NCBI GenBank assembly: GCA_963082875.1
Contig: OY720097.1
Span: forward strand, 15,508,501 to 15,572,500
From: Corella eumyota
Lineage: Eukaryota > Chordata > Ascidiacea > Phlebobranchia > Corellidae
Direction of reading: 5' to 3'
Length of the DNA: 64,000 bases
Part shown: positions 12,301 through 24,200 of the stretch, piece by piece
Layout of the letters: every line of letters starts with the position of its first letter
How positions within the stretch are numbered: the stretch's first letter is position 1
Program-made: the position numbers and the translations under genes
Notes under the pieces: model-generated
What the model saw: only the letters and a program-made list of their open reading frames with translations
Databases searched by the model: none
Told to the model about the DNA's origin: nothing

Positions 12301-14045
12301 TGCCAAAAAAGAACAAGGGAAGAGCCAAGAAAAACAGCAAAGAGACAGAAAGATTGGAAGATGTTGAAATAAACAAAGCGCCACATACTTTTGTATTTTC
12401 GAGGGGTCATGTGGGTTCAAACGTACAGCAATTAACTCTTGACATGCGTTCAGCTATGGAGCCTTACACAGCTTCAAATCTTAAAGTTAACAAGAAAAAT
12501 GTTCTAAAAGACTTTGTAGCAGTAGCTGGGCCACTAGGTGTCACTCATCTTGTATCTTTTGCCAAGACCACAAGTGGTTTAAACATGAGACTTGTGCGCT
12601 TGCCCAGAGGGCCAACTTTGTATTTTAAAGTGCATAGTTACTGCTTAAAACGGGATGTTGTATCTCAGTTAAAAAAGCCTAAATGTGCAGAAGGCCAATA
12701 CAGACACTCACCATTGTTGGTATTGAATGATTTTAACAAAACTGTTAATGACGAAGATTCTAATCCACTTTCTGTTAATCCACAAAACCTTTGTTCCACA
12801 ATGTTACAAAATATGTTTCCTTCCATAAACATTCACAAGTAAATAAAAATTTAATCTGTAGCATTAAATATATTTATCTAAACTTAAATAAAACACTATT
12901 TTTGCCCTTACAGGGTTGACTTAAACAATGTGAAGAGGTGTGTGCTCTTCAACTATATTCCAGAAAGCGACAGAATCGAATTTAGACACTACAATATTAC
13001 TGTTAAAGCTGTAAGTTTTAAAATTTAAAAAATAATTAACAATGGAGAAATGTGCTTTTCTTGTTAATAATTTTTTGATGTTGTGGATATCAGGTTGGGA
13101 TCAGTAGAAAGATGAAGAAGTTGGTATCCCAAAAAGATGCTCCAAACATGGGTCGATGTAATGATGTGAGTGAGTTTTTAATAAATCAGGGAGACGGGAG
13201 TGCTTCAGAATCTGAACTGGATCCTGATGATCCTAATAATAAGGTAAGCAAATACGTAATATATTATTGAAAATGACAAAGTCCGAATTTTATAGAGAAG
13301 TAACATTTAAAAACTAGGTTGAACTTCCACAAAAAATGGATGGAAAGGGAAACCAAAAAAATCGACAAAGTGCTGTTCGTTTAACTGAACTAGGTCCTCG
13401 GATGTTGTTGGAGTTGTTTAAAATTGAGGAAGGAATGTGCCAAGGTGACATCATGTATCACAAATATGAACAAAAGACGCCCCAGGAAGTTGCTGCTAAT
13501 AAAAAGTCGAGAGAAAATAAAATGAGTTTGAAAAAGATGAGGAAAAACGAACAGGAGCAAAACATAAAAAGAAAAGAACAAGAAAAGGAGTTGAACAAGA
13601 AGCGATCAATATTAGGTAACAAATATTCAAAATTGTCTGTTTTTATTATTTATATAAACAATTTTAATTTTGTTTCCCAACTTTTATTATTTGTTTACAT
13701 AGTATGTTAAGTTGAGAATTTTGTAAAAAAAATACTTTCTTAGGTATGAAAAGAAAAATGGAGGATAACGATGAAGAAGATGATGATGCGAAGTGGTACA
13801 AGGAGGAGGTTGGAGAAGACATCCCAGATGATGAACTTCCAAGAAAGAATTCTTTCAAACCTAGAACTTTTAAAAAGAAAAACATTGAAAATAAACCAAC
13901 AAATTGGAAAACAAATGAGAATGGTAAATCCTTTAAGAGGAAGAAATATGATGGTGGTGGCAAAAAGTTTGACTCAAAAAAATCGAAAGCTTTTGCGGCC
14001 AAGCCAAAGTTTCCAAAGAAAAGAACAGGAAAATTTAAGAAGTGA
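12301..14045 (+). CDS. PPAN: PPAN (Peter Pan / SSF1), Brix-domain 60S ribosome assembly factor
   Basis: Five exons (12301-12838, 12914-13010, 13094-13243, 13318-13615, 13744-14045) give about 460 residues; human PPAN has 473. The protein is nucleolar and acts in pre-60S maturation. The start MPKKNKGRAKK and the block PHTFVFSRGHVGSNVQQLT are the family N-terminus. The Brix domain follows, with LKVNKKNVLKDFVAVAGPLG, LVRLPRGPTLYFKV and the C-terminal part VRLTELGPRMLLELFKIEEG. The tail is Lys/Arg-rich with acidic runs, as expected for a nucleolar factor. I prefer the ATG at 12301 to the in-frame ATG at 12201 because homologues begin at the MPKK-type motif. The gene converges on MNS1. Confidence 0.95.
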
Positions 14046-14596
14046 ACAAATCATATCAAAGTTTTTTGTGTTTCAAAAATTATTAAAGTTGATTCCTGAT
14101 CTTTAAAATGGATAATTACCAGTAATTGCCAACCTTTATGTAGGAAACAATAATACTTATTATTAATAAATGAACTGGTGCTCATATAGGGGTATGGTTG
14201 TTTCTTAAAAATTTTTAATACAAAGTAAAGAAAAAATTGTTAAGGCTTTTTTCTTCATGTCACTTTGTCTTGTGATCTTCAACTAAGTTTGGGCTAACTC
14301 CAATAAATACAAAAAACTATAAAATAATTACCACCAAATAAAAGTTTTCGTCCATTTTATTTCACAGCTTCAGTGGTATGTACAGACAGTAGTTACAGTT
14401 ATCATAACAATAAATAATAATACATTTGCAAGTTACCATCGCCACACAATGTTGATCCTAATTAATACTTGTACATCAAGTAAAAAAGAGTCTATTAAAG
14501 TTGAGTGCTCATAACAAGCTAAAAGTTGTAATACTTTCTAAAGCAATAACAAAAAAAACAAATACTTTTACACAAAAAAATTTTTGGACAATTTGT
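14046..14596. other. Convergent 3' ends of PPAN and MNS1
   Basis: 550 bp between stop codons of two convergent genes. An AATAAA on the plus strand at 14165-14170 fits the PPAN 3' end. TTTATT at 14356-14361 (AATAAA on the minus strand) fits MNS1. No coding potential was recognised. Confidence 0.45.
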
Positions 14597-16090
14597 TTAT
14601 TCATCGGAAAATGGATCGACTCTTCTCTTTTCATAAGCTCTTTTAAATGATTCGTCAAAAATATCCAAATCACGTTCGCTTGTAAGGACACCCTTTGGCA
14701 AATATCCCAACAATTTTGTGGCATGTTCCTTAAGCAAGCGCTGCCTTTCTTCCTCAATGATTTGTCGTCGCATTCCACGAATTCGCTCTTCTTCACGAAG
14801 CTCATTGATCTCATGTTGGCGATCAGCCTCGAATTGACTTTGTCGATCTTTGATTAGTTGTTCAACAGCTCGTTTGTGTTCCAGTTGCTTCATTCTACGT
14901 TTCTGTGCATTCATTTGTTCAATGCGATCATCCTCAGCAAATTTAGCAAGCATTTGGCGTCTAAATTCCTCTTCCTCTTGTTGCTCTGCATGCATTCTCA
15001 TTTCTTTAAATTCCATTTGGTCGCGGTGCGTTTCTTGCAACTCAATTCTCTGGCGAAGTTTTCGCTCTTCTTCTGCCTTTTCTTTTCGTCTCTCAGCCTC
15101 TTCCTGTTCTTCCAAATACAAGTCCTGCAGAATTTGCTCTCTCTCTTCTTTAGAGCTTTGTTCTTTTGCAATTTTATCAGCAAGACGTTGTTGAACAATT
15201 GCTTTGGCATTTTCTTGTTCTTGCTGTTTAGCCATTCTGTCATTTTCTCTTGCCTGTTGCAAGTCAGCAAATCGCAAGATTTTTCGATTTTCTTCTTCCA
15301 ATCTCTCCCTCTCCAATCGTTTCCATTCTTCCCGTTTATACTTGAACTCTTCAATAAATCGCTGAGTAGCATGTTGTTTTTCCAATCTCATTTCTTGCTC
15401 TCTGTGATCTTCCTCATAAATCTTACGAACAATTTCATCAATCATGAGTTTCTCCTTTAAGAATTCTTCGTAAGCCTCTTGTTTTTTGTGTTCCTTTTCT
15501 TCAAGTTGGCGTTCAAGTTCTTGTTGGTAGCGAACACTTTCTTGCCATTGCTCCAACTCTCTCTGTTGCTCTGCTGCCTGTGCACGATCATGCTCAGTCT
15601 TCATCAGCTCAGCTATTTTAGCATCTCTTTGCATTCCTTGGAATCTTATTGCTTCTTTTTCAGCAATTTGAGCAGCTCGCTCTCTGTTCATGTACCCAGC
15701 TTTGAGTTTAGCTTCTAACTCTCTTAGTTCAAGGCTATTATCGCGTATTTGCTGTCTCATCTTTTCATCACGGATATTTTCAAGCTTAACAAGCTCCAAC
15801 TGTTGGGCCATGCGCTCTTCTTGCAACATCTGTTCATCTCGCTGACGCCGATTTTGCTCTGCCTTTAATATGGCTTCCTCCATCACCCTCTCTTGTTCTT
15901 GTTTTTGCAACCTTCGAATAAATCTCTTGTCTGAGACTCGGTCTTCACTTGCCATGTTAGCCTTAATAAGAGTGTCATCTTTTAAGTTTTTTAAGAAATC
16001 TTCCCGAAGATTTTCTTTGCGCCGATTTTCTACCCTAATTTTATCTTGTTGTGCATGCGTCAAGGCAGTTCGGCGCTGAGATGCAAGCAT
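14597..16090 (-). CDS. MNS1: MNS1 (meiosis-specific nuclear structural protein 1), ciliary doublet inner protein
   Basis: Intronless, 497 residues, almost exactly the vertebrate length (495). Nearly the entire protein is a charged Glu/Arg/Gln-rich coiled coil of the trichohyalin/plectin-homology type. The C-terminal LLGYLPKGVLTSERDLDIFD is the family signature. MNS1 is a microtubule inner protein of axonemal doublets, needed for motile cilia, left-right patterning and sperm flagella. The start MLASQRRTALTHAQQDKIRV is the first ATG and matches the family N-terminus. Vertebrate MNS1 is split by introns, so the intronless state here is derived. Long antisense ORFs over this gene are shadows of the codon bias of the coil. 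Confidence 0.92.
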   Translation of the reverse strand: MLASQRRTALTHAQQDKIRVENRRKENLREDFLKNLKDDTLIKANMASEDRVSDKRFIRRLQKQEQERVMEEAILKAEQNRRQRDEQMLQEERMAQQLELVKLENIRDEKMRQQIRDNSLELRELEAKLKAGYMNRERAAQIAEKEAIRFQGMQRDAKIAELMKTEHDRAQAAEQQRELEQWQESVRYQQELERQLEEKEHKKQEAYEEFLKEKLMIDEIVRKIYEEDHREQEMRLEKQHATQRFIEEFKYKREEWKRLERERLEEENRKILRFADLQQARENDRMAKQQEQENAKAIVQQRLADKIAKEQSSKEEREQILQDLYLEEQEEAERRKEKAEEERKLRQRIELQETHRDQMEFKEMRMHAEQQEEEEFRRQMLAKFAEDDRIEQMNAQKRRMKQLEHKRAVEQLIKDRQSQFEADRQHEINELREEERIRGMRRQIIEEERQRLLKEHATKLLGYLPKGVLTSERDLDIFDESFKRAYEKRRVDPFSDE

Positions 16091-16782
16091 TTTTTTGTTT
16101 TAAATGTTTACTTTTTGTTAAAACAATCTACAAAAACATAAAACAGTTTTTACAATTGACAGCACTTTAATATTTTTTTGTAATTGGTGAGTAATATCAA
16201 ATGTTAACGTTCTTTACGCAGTTACGTTCGGTTTAAAAATTATTATTACCAGACAAATTAATTATGTAAAACATCTAGACAAGTCTTGTACCTAGTTTTA
16301 AGAAAAAAATAATCCATTTTTAACAGTTACGTCCACAGACCACATCACCACAACGTCCGCTTTTTTAAAAATAATTATTTTCACACTGCGTAAAAAATAA
16401 CTCAAAGCTACCAACAGACATAGCGTAATCTTAGATAATGTTATTGTCAATAAAATATTACACTGTTTAATTTTATACGCACGGAGCCGATTATTTAAAT
16501 AGTAAACTTCTAATTTAAATAAAACAACAAATAGTTTAAATTACGTTTTATCAATAAAAATTTAATCTCCACGGCAACTGTTAAAACACAATAGGGTTGT
16601 GACCGATTCACGATATAACGTTGTGTTGTGGCACAAACGTTTTTTAAATGGTAGGTAATTTTGAAGTTTCACCAATATCACAGGATCTCACAATATATAA
16701 ATATTAAAACTTAAAATGTAACATATTAGTTTTTGTCGAACGGTTATCGTTCTTGAAAATGTGCGCCAACCATAGAGATACT

Positions 16783-16813
<31 letters not shown>

Positions 16814-17157
16814 TAGTATCTCTATGGCGCCAACCTCCTTTTTCTTTTAAAAAGAGAATGTCATCAACCCTATCACGTTAGAATTTCAAAAGACAAAATT
16901 GTGCCTTTTTTATTAAAGTTCGTCATCAGTATTTTGCTTTGAGTTACTGAAGCTAGTTAGTCACTTGGTTTTGTTTTACATTTGGTTCTGTTTTATAATA
17001 AGCAACAAATATATTTGAAGTATGAAAAAGAAAATTCAAAAAATTTCAGGTAAGCAAATCACTTTATTGTTATACAATAGCTTTTATGTAAAGTAACTTT
17101 AGTGAGACTAACGTATTTGTTAAAATCGGCAAAAAACAATACAGTCGTTTACCTAAA
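16091..17157. other. Intergenic region with a 56-bp inverted-repeat element
   Basis: 1.07 kb between MNS1 (start 16090) and the 3' end of the unrecognised gene. It contains a miniature inverted-repeat element at 16771-16826, listed separately. At 17021-17048 there is a short open exon-like stretch (MKKKIQKIS) ending at a strong donor (TTCAG|GTAAGC); see findings. The rest is AT-rich and unremarkable. Confidence 0.4.
16771..16826. mobile_element. Miniature inverted-repeat DNA element with 8-bp target duplication
   Basis: The 56-bp segment begins CATAGAGATACT and ends AGTATCTCTATG, a perfect 12-bp terminal inverted repeat around a TA-rich core. It is flanked on both sides by GCGCCAAC (16763-16770 and 16827-16834), an 8-bp direct repeat that looks like a target-site duplication. 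An 8-bp duplication is the size made by hAT transposases, but the termini are not a clear hAT consensus, so the superfamily is open. It is non-autonomous and too short to code. Confidence 0.7.
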
Positions 17158-19296
17158 CTAAGTTGTCATAAGTTTATTTATATCGTACAAGTGCGTGTTA
17201 GTGGATGTTAAATGTGTTTGCTTTTGAGGTTCGCTGCCATGTTGGTCTACTTCCACTTTTTGTCCCTTAACGCGAAGTAAAGATCGGCGACCGTTTTTGG
17301 AACGAGTTTGACAGTATTTTTCCATGTACTGCATAGAAAAAACAATGCTTTTTATGCCGACAAACTTGAAAATGTCTTATAATTGCATATAAACTACACC
17401 AAATAGCATGCATTGACCATCTATTATAACAATTGCATGTTTAAAGCACCTGTTTAAGAACCCAATCCGGTATTCCATAGTTGCGACAATAGTTTCGAAC
17501 AGAAACCGAGTTTAGATTTGGTTTGTCTTGCTGTATTTCGGTCGGGTGAAAAACGAAATTTCGCGGAACTTTTTCCACTAAGGTATGTCGCGTGAAAGTC
17601 TCATTTGTAGATTGGCGATGTACAAACTTTGTTGGATCGCCAATTTTTAAACTACCAAGAGATTCTCTGCCTATAATAAAATACACTTAGATAAAATAGT
17701 GTTTTTTGCTATTAAAGTTCTATGGATTAATTATGTTGACTGGTGTTAATGCTATCATGGTTTCGTTACCTCTTATCCAGGACCAATCTTCTTTTATTTT
17801 TAAATTTCCATGCATTCCAAGAATATATTTCTTGTCCAATTGAGACATTTGACGACTGGGATTATCTTTAAATGATTCAGCAAACTCGCTCATATCGTTC
17901 CGGGAATATGTTGCTAAACAATATTTAAGGTAAACATACACAACACAGTTAATACATTTTATATTTTATCAACCCATTTTTGCCGATTTCAAATGTGCAA
18001 AATGTAGCAAATATGGGATATTTGGCCTACTGTAATAAACTGCCATACAGAGAAAAGTTTGTTCTACATTTTTTAAGTTTAACCTGATTGAAATCTTCGC
18101 GATGATTTCCCACGCGACATGGACCTTGGCATTGTATGAGTTTCCGGAATTGTTGACGAGACCATGGTTAATCGTGATGTCGCAACACTTCTTGACCTAG
18201 AGTCTTTAACAAAACAACAATTTTATTTTAATTATTTTAAAACCTTATATGGGCTTACTGTTTTAAAAAGGTTATTACCTAGACACGGTGAAGCGGGTGA
18301 GTGTAATATTCTTTCTCGGATAGGTTTGTTGACAACTTGAAAAGGTCGAAAGTAAACGTTTCCACCATAACCTGGCCAAGCCTAAAATTAGATAATATAC
18401 AGAATATACAAAAAATATGCATGACAAATGCTTTTGATTCTAAACTTTAGTTAACCTGAACCGGGTCGGCTTCTAACGAAATCGGTTTAGTCTGATGCAC
18501 GAGCAGAGTTCTATCCGGTCTATGTATAAATGGTGGATCTATTCTGTCCGATTTTGAAAACTCCTGCTTGTAAAATATTAAACGTCAAATAGCTGTGCAA
18601 TGTTAGCTTACTCAAATTGGTAACTAAATACTTACAGAAGAATCTACAGGAAGGATTCTCTTTATTGAACTAGAAGATGCATTAATAGTATTTGGTGGCG
18701 GAAAGTGTACCTAAATAGCAAAATTAATCAAAAATTATTTTTTATTTAACAGTCGTGCTTACGTTTCCTAAACTTTTAACCCTACCCTTGGTGTCATCTT
18801 CCAGCCAACCATTTTGTGACCAACTTCAATGACGTCATTTGTTTCGTCATCAATAGCATGATCACCATGCATTGATGATGTTGGTGTAGTGCAGGGCGTT
18901 GTGGTGTGAGCAGTTGTGTAATCGTCTTCATTCGTCATCGTTGATTTGGTAGTTGTTGACTTTTTACGTTTGTGCGAACGTATCACCGGTGATTGTACAT
19001 TTGGCTTGGTAAAATTATTACCAGTCTCTTGTGATACATCTTAAAATATAAAATCATTTTAACAGTGCAACTACAAAATCTTTCCTTTAGCGTAGCAGGC
19101 ACATTTCTTCAGTTTACCGATTTCATAATTAATCTAGTCGATACTTATGTGTAATGGCATTAAAGTTTTAAATAGAACTGCTTAAATACTGCAAAGTTTT
19201 ACCGTATCTACTTGCAAAGTCAACTTCTTGTACTTCTGGATCTCTGCCATGTTTAATAGTAACTGCGTGTCGATGGTCCCTATTTTTTACGAACAT
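17158..19296 (-). CDS. Unrecognised 429-residue protein, nine exons
   Basis: Nine exons join in frame with consensus splice sites and consistent phases: 19296-19203, 19039-18786, 18710-18636, 18563-18456, 18381-18279, 18203-18084, 17913-17770, 17670-17450 and 17328-17158. The N-terminal half is Ser/Thr-rich and probably disordered (a Thr-rich stretch near residues 50-75). The C-terminal half looks folded, with KKYILGMHGNLKIKEDWSW, RESLGSLKIGDPTKFVH, RNFVFHPTEI and YCRNYGIPDWVLKQYMEKYC. No signal peptide, membrane segment or known catalytic motif was seen. The Pro/Arg-rich, aromatic-spaced pattern and the neighbourhood (CEP126, CCDC181, MNS1) are compatible with a microtubule-associated axonemal protein. 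That is only a guess from context. The gene model is solid; the identity is not. Confidence 0.75.
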
Positions 19297-19891
19297 GGTT
19301 TAATACTGATATACTTAAGCAAAAAGTAAAAGAAATGTAGTTTGATAAAAGCTGTAATTACTACTTAGATTTTACAACAATACCCTTTTACAGATAATGG
19401 AAACAATTTAACAAACCTCGTGAAACTTGAGATTTTTGATGACTCTCAAGTAACAAAAGGCTATAAATATTTGTACTGTAAAACATATAAATTTCTGTTT
19501 AAAAAATAACAACCTTAAGAGAGTAGTGCAGCAAAAAATTAAATAACTTGCGTTTTTTTCACAATTTTTTATGCGAAATTACAAGATTTAGGTGGTGCAT
19601 AACGCCACGCCAGAACATCTTACAATTTTTACTAGTATACTATTGTATTAAAGAGAAGAGGGGTTTTTGGGTTTTAAACTTTAACGCCGAAATATCTCAG
19701 ATTCTTTACGAAGTGAACAAAAGGCAAGGGTGGGACAGACAGGCGAACATTTTGCTTGTCTTTTGTTAGGTTAATATTGTTAGTCATCGAATACTTGGTA
19801 ATGTCTTAGCCGTGACCCGTATAGCCTGTAAAAGAAATTAACATACTACAGTACAGACACAGACGATCAAAAAAAGAAACAGCTATAAAAT
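19297..19891. promoter_or_regulatory. Divergent intergenic region upstream of NKAIN
   Basis: About 595 bp between the divergent starts of the unrecognised gene (-) and NKAIN (+). It holds a 73-codon ORF at 19548-19769 with no splice context and no family resemblance, which I leave out. No known regulatory motif stands out. Confidence 0.35.
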
Positions 19892-20963
19892 ATGGGATGT
19901 TACTGCTCTTCAGTTCGGTTTTTGATTGGAATTTTATTCACTCAATTGGTAAATATAACACTACTTTACATAAATCAGTACATTGTTTGTATATGAATAA
20001 GAATATATTTTAATTTTATTAAATTTATTTAAGCTTACCATTCTAATTCGACAAACCTTTGATACACTCGGACTTCAGTGGACAGCAATTGTGGCCAATT
20101 TTTGTCAGATTACAGCAATAATTATCGGTCTCTTTGGCTCTTATAGAAACAAACCAAGACTTCTTGCCGTTGTAAGTTTAAATTCCAATTATAATTATAC
20201 TTTTTAAGTAAAAATTGTAGTATGTAAATATTATCTCTTATATTTGTATATGTTTTTAGTATTCATTTTTGAATGTTATATGGATTGGTTGGAATATTTA
20301 TGTTATTTTACTTTATTTTGGAGTTGGTGGGCTCAACATTGTAAGTACACTTGTTCTTCAACATCAAATCATGAGTTACCCAAAACAGAAACAAAATTTA
20401 AAAAAGTTGTATTTTTGTTTAACATTTTAGGATGAACATTCCATTACTTTGAATCTGCGGCTTTCCAATTCATTTTCATGGTTTAAAACTCATCCTTTTG
20501 GTTGTGCTGAATCAGCCACACCACTCGAAACTTGTTATCTTACCTACAATTACATTGAAAGCTTCCAGTCTTCTGTTCAAATATTACTCTCAGTAAGATG
20601 TTGGTCCTGACTACTAACTTGACATTAAAAGAAAATTATGATACAATAATATTATATATTTAGGCAATTGGTCTTACTTTGTCATGCTATTCTATTGGAA
20701 TTATGAGGGAAGAAGAAAATTGTAAGTAGACTAACAAACATCAATAATGTTTAAATTTACAACTTGTTTTTATTAAATGTAAATTTTGTTTCAAGTTAAG
20801 TACATGACTCCTATTGACTCCACGAGAAATGGAAGAGTAATTGAAGAAAAGTCGTATACACATCATCTTCAACCTTTAGTTGGGTAAGTTAAGAAACAAA
20901 TTTTAAAAGATTTAGAATATATATTAATCTTTAACACCTTTTTTTAGTGATTCATATGCATAA
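19892..20963 (+). CDS. NKAIN: NKAIN-family Na,K-ATPase-interacting tetraspan membrane protein
   Basis: Seven short exons give about 200 residues (vertebrate NKAINs about 200-210). Exons start at 19892, 20033, 20259, 20432, 20665, 20795 and 20948. The N-terminus MGCYCSSVRFLIGILFTQL matches the family's MGCC start followed by a first membrane helix. RQTFDTLGLQWTAIVANF corresponds to vertebrate RQVFDFLGYQWAPILANF, and YSFLNVIWIGWNIYVILLYF to the third helix region. The large loop with two Cys, then YIESFQSSVQILLS and a last helix ending in GIMREEEN, completes the fold. NKAINs bind the Na,K-ATPase beta1 subunit. The paralogue number cannot be assigned, and invertebrates normally have a single gene. 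Confidence 0.88.
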
Positions 20964-21251
20964 GAAATCATTAATGGGGTCTGAAAACATGATGGATATT
21001 GTCAATGTCGTTAATGCGCCTTTTTTATAATTTTGTTACTGCCAAATTGTGTATCGTGATTGTATTTTTCAATTAAAATTTTTTATTTTAATTTGTGTTT
21101 TCATGCAGTAAAATTGTATATTGTTTTTTTTTTGTTGTTTATTTACATTGAAGCTTGCTACTTGCAAACAAAGAAAATGAACAGAACAATAAAAACCAAA
21201 ATGTTTATTTTACAAATATCCCCTGTGGCTTTCAAAGTGTTTAGTTTTGTT
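20964..21251. other. Convergent 3' ends of NKAIN and CSTF3
   Basis: Only 288 bp separate the two stop codons, so both 3' UTRs must lie here. T-rich; no coding potential supported. Confidence 0.35.
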
Positions 21252-24200
21252 TTAGCGTACACGTTTTTGTTGTCTTGCTCTATAAATATCATTAACTGGA
21301 GGGGCACTGCCTCTATGTAGGCTATTTTCATCATCAGAATCACCATGTGTTGAACGTCGCTTTAAACCCAATTTTGCCGCTGGATTGGTGCTAAAAACGT
21401 GGCCTTCTCCTCCTGTGTTTACTATTTTCAACCAATCTTTTTCTGTTTAAAAACAAAAGTAATATTTACATTAATGAAAAACAAAAATTCTTAAGTGGTT
21501 TAGTCCTGAAAAAAAATCCTACCTGAAGGCAAGGAACAGTCGACAAATTTATCCATTAAATCATCGATTTTTACGAAGGGTCCTCGGAAGCAGTGAGGAG
21601 GTGGCATAAGTTTTAACAAAGCCATGGCAGGTGTTGGAATTGGAAATTCACCTCCAGGAACAGAATGAGATCCAGGCACTAATTGGAAGATTATTTTTGT
21701 TATGGTGCTATGAAATATTATGTTGTGCTTACATTACATCCTTTGTGAACAGTATTATAATTTTGTCTGTTTATTTTTCCTTTTTTAATGATTATTAGCC
21801 CTTATTTTTTGTATTTTTAAATAAAATAGCAATAAAAACTAACATGGTCGGAGCTTTGGCTTGTAAGGAAGCATGTGTTGAAAATCTGGCACAAAAAATC
21901 CTGCCCGCTTTTTTCCATCACTTTCATTTTCTTGAGGGTTGACAGTGGAATCATTTGTTATTGCAGCAGCAGGGTTAAGCATTGCTGTGCTAGCTCCCAA
22001 TTTATTTGAAGCTTTTAAATCCTATTAAGAGAGACCACAAATTTTGGCATGAATTAGAGTTTTACAAATTCTTTTGTCATGATTTAAACTTGCTTTTTTT
22101 TAAATTGTCTACTAATACTCAAACCAACATACACCGTTTAAATCAGAGTCACAGAGTTTATTAAAACATAAAATAATAAATCCATTTCGAAATTGCTTTG
22201 TTAAAATAAAAATTTATCAAAATAAGTTTGTTTACCTTGTATCCAAGAGCTTTAAGCTGTTCTGCAGAGCATGGAAAGAGATCAAGAAATCGATATCTAA
22301 AAAAATTAATATATATTCTTGGATACTATTAGGATTTCATTATCTTAAGTATGTGTTTATACAAACTAACCGATCGATTAGCAAACAAGTTTTTCTTCCC
22401 TCGAAGTCAGTACTAAAAGCTTCAAGTCTTCGATTTTCAACCTTTAGTAGTGATGACAAATCACCAACATTACACTCAAATTCAAGATATTTGTTCCAAA
22501 TTGTTCTATGAAAATATTTTTTATATAAAGTATGGTTCTTTTATGAATCAACCTTGTATAAAATACTTTAAAGAAGAAATTTTTACCCAGATTTGTCTGG
22601 GGGAAGACTTCCAGATGTAAGAACAGTTTCAAAAAGCACCCTTGTGTTGTTGTCCTCTAAAAAACATTGCGTATTTCAAAAGTAAATATAAAATATACAG
22701 AATGCTTTAAAAATGTTTATGTTGACATTCATACTTACCATTAAGATGGGACATGTACTCAATATAAGCAAGCAAATAATCAGGTTCATCACCAAATCTT
22801 TTTAATCCAAGTTCAAATATTTTGAAAGCAATATGTTTTTCCTAAAAACAAAATACTATTTACTGACTTTGCTAACAATGTAATGACACCTTGTATTAAC
22901 AAGATTACATGATTTTATTTACCTTAGTACAGTAGTATTCCATGAGAGCAGCTGCTACAAAGACATGATATCTAATTCTTGTATCTTCTCTACCTTTTTT
23001 AAAAACTGCTCTTGCTGCTTTTATACCTTCAGCACGTCTGGCAAATTTCATGTACTGTATGTATGTCTAAAAAAACAATAAATTGATCAAATCATAAAAT
23101 CTTAGATAGTTTGAATGTTAATTTGTTGCTTTTATTGAACTAGTACCAAAGTTTGGTCGATATCTTCTATGTCAAGTAGTCTTCGATAAATTGTGTGAAC
23201 TTTATCAAACTTCATTCTACCTTCCTCGAAATCAGCATAGGCAAAATGTATCAGTGTATTTTTCTTCATTAAAGTCGAAATTGCCCTTTCAAATAATGAC
23301 GATGCTTCATCAGACAAAATTTTACTGGTATTGGTGTCCTGAAAATTGTTTAAATATATATTTAATAAATTTACCAATTCATTTTATGTGAGACAGTAAC
23401 TTTAATATCTAAATACTTCATACCCCTTTTTCCTGCATTAGTTTACTTGTGTTGGACAAATATTGGGCAGATTCATACCAAACATCAGGGTGATGACCCA
23501 AGCACAATAAACATTGTTCATATGCAAACATAACTATACAAAACAAATGCAATTAAAACATAATTCAAATGAGGGTTGTAAAACATGAGGTAGCTAAATA
23601 ACAAATTGGCTTACCTCGCTTGGAAACAAATGATGCATCTTCAGACCTAGTTGGATTATCTTTTTCCCAGTCGATGTATTTTTTCCACAATGTTACCTAA
23701 AAGGTAGTTAAATCTTATATTTGCCATTTACCTTATTCAAATTGACTATAACTTAAAACTTATTCTAACCAACATAATCATGTATATATGCAATAAACAT
23801 TTACCTGTTTTAGTTCTTCAGTGCTACCAGTAGGTGGGGTGGCAGGGTTGTGTCGTTGTAAACTTCTTGTCATGGCAGTTAATTCTTTAGAGACACGTCT
23901 GGCATTGATAAAATCTCGTGTTTTATCGTCAATCATTTTCTTGGCAATAATTGGGTTTATGCCCTTGAAAAAAATGGGAGGAATTTTTTTTAATATATAT
24001 TGTTTTAGTGAAACACTAGACACATATCTCAAAGAAATTAAGTAATTAACTATATAAGTATTTTTACTTGTTCATATTGTGAATATTCTCTCCAAAATTG
24101 TTCTATATTGATCATTGGATTAACACATCCTCTTTGATAGACCCTTCTTACTGCTGTTATTCGTTGGTTTTCAGCATAAGATCCAACAGCATCCCTACAA

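Noticed and set aside
14858-15460. 200-codon plus-strand ORF
   Set aside because: Antisense shadow of the Glu/Gln-rich coiled coil of MNS1; Phe/Leu/Ser-rich composition is what that antisense predicts.
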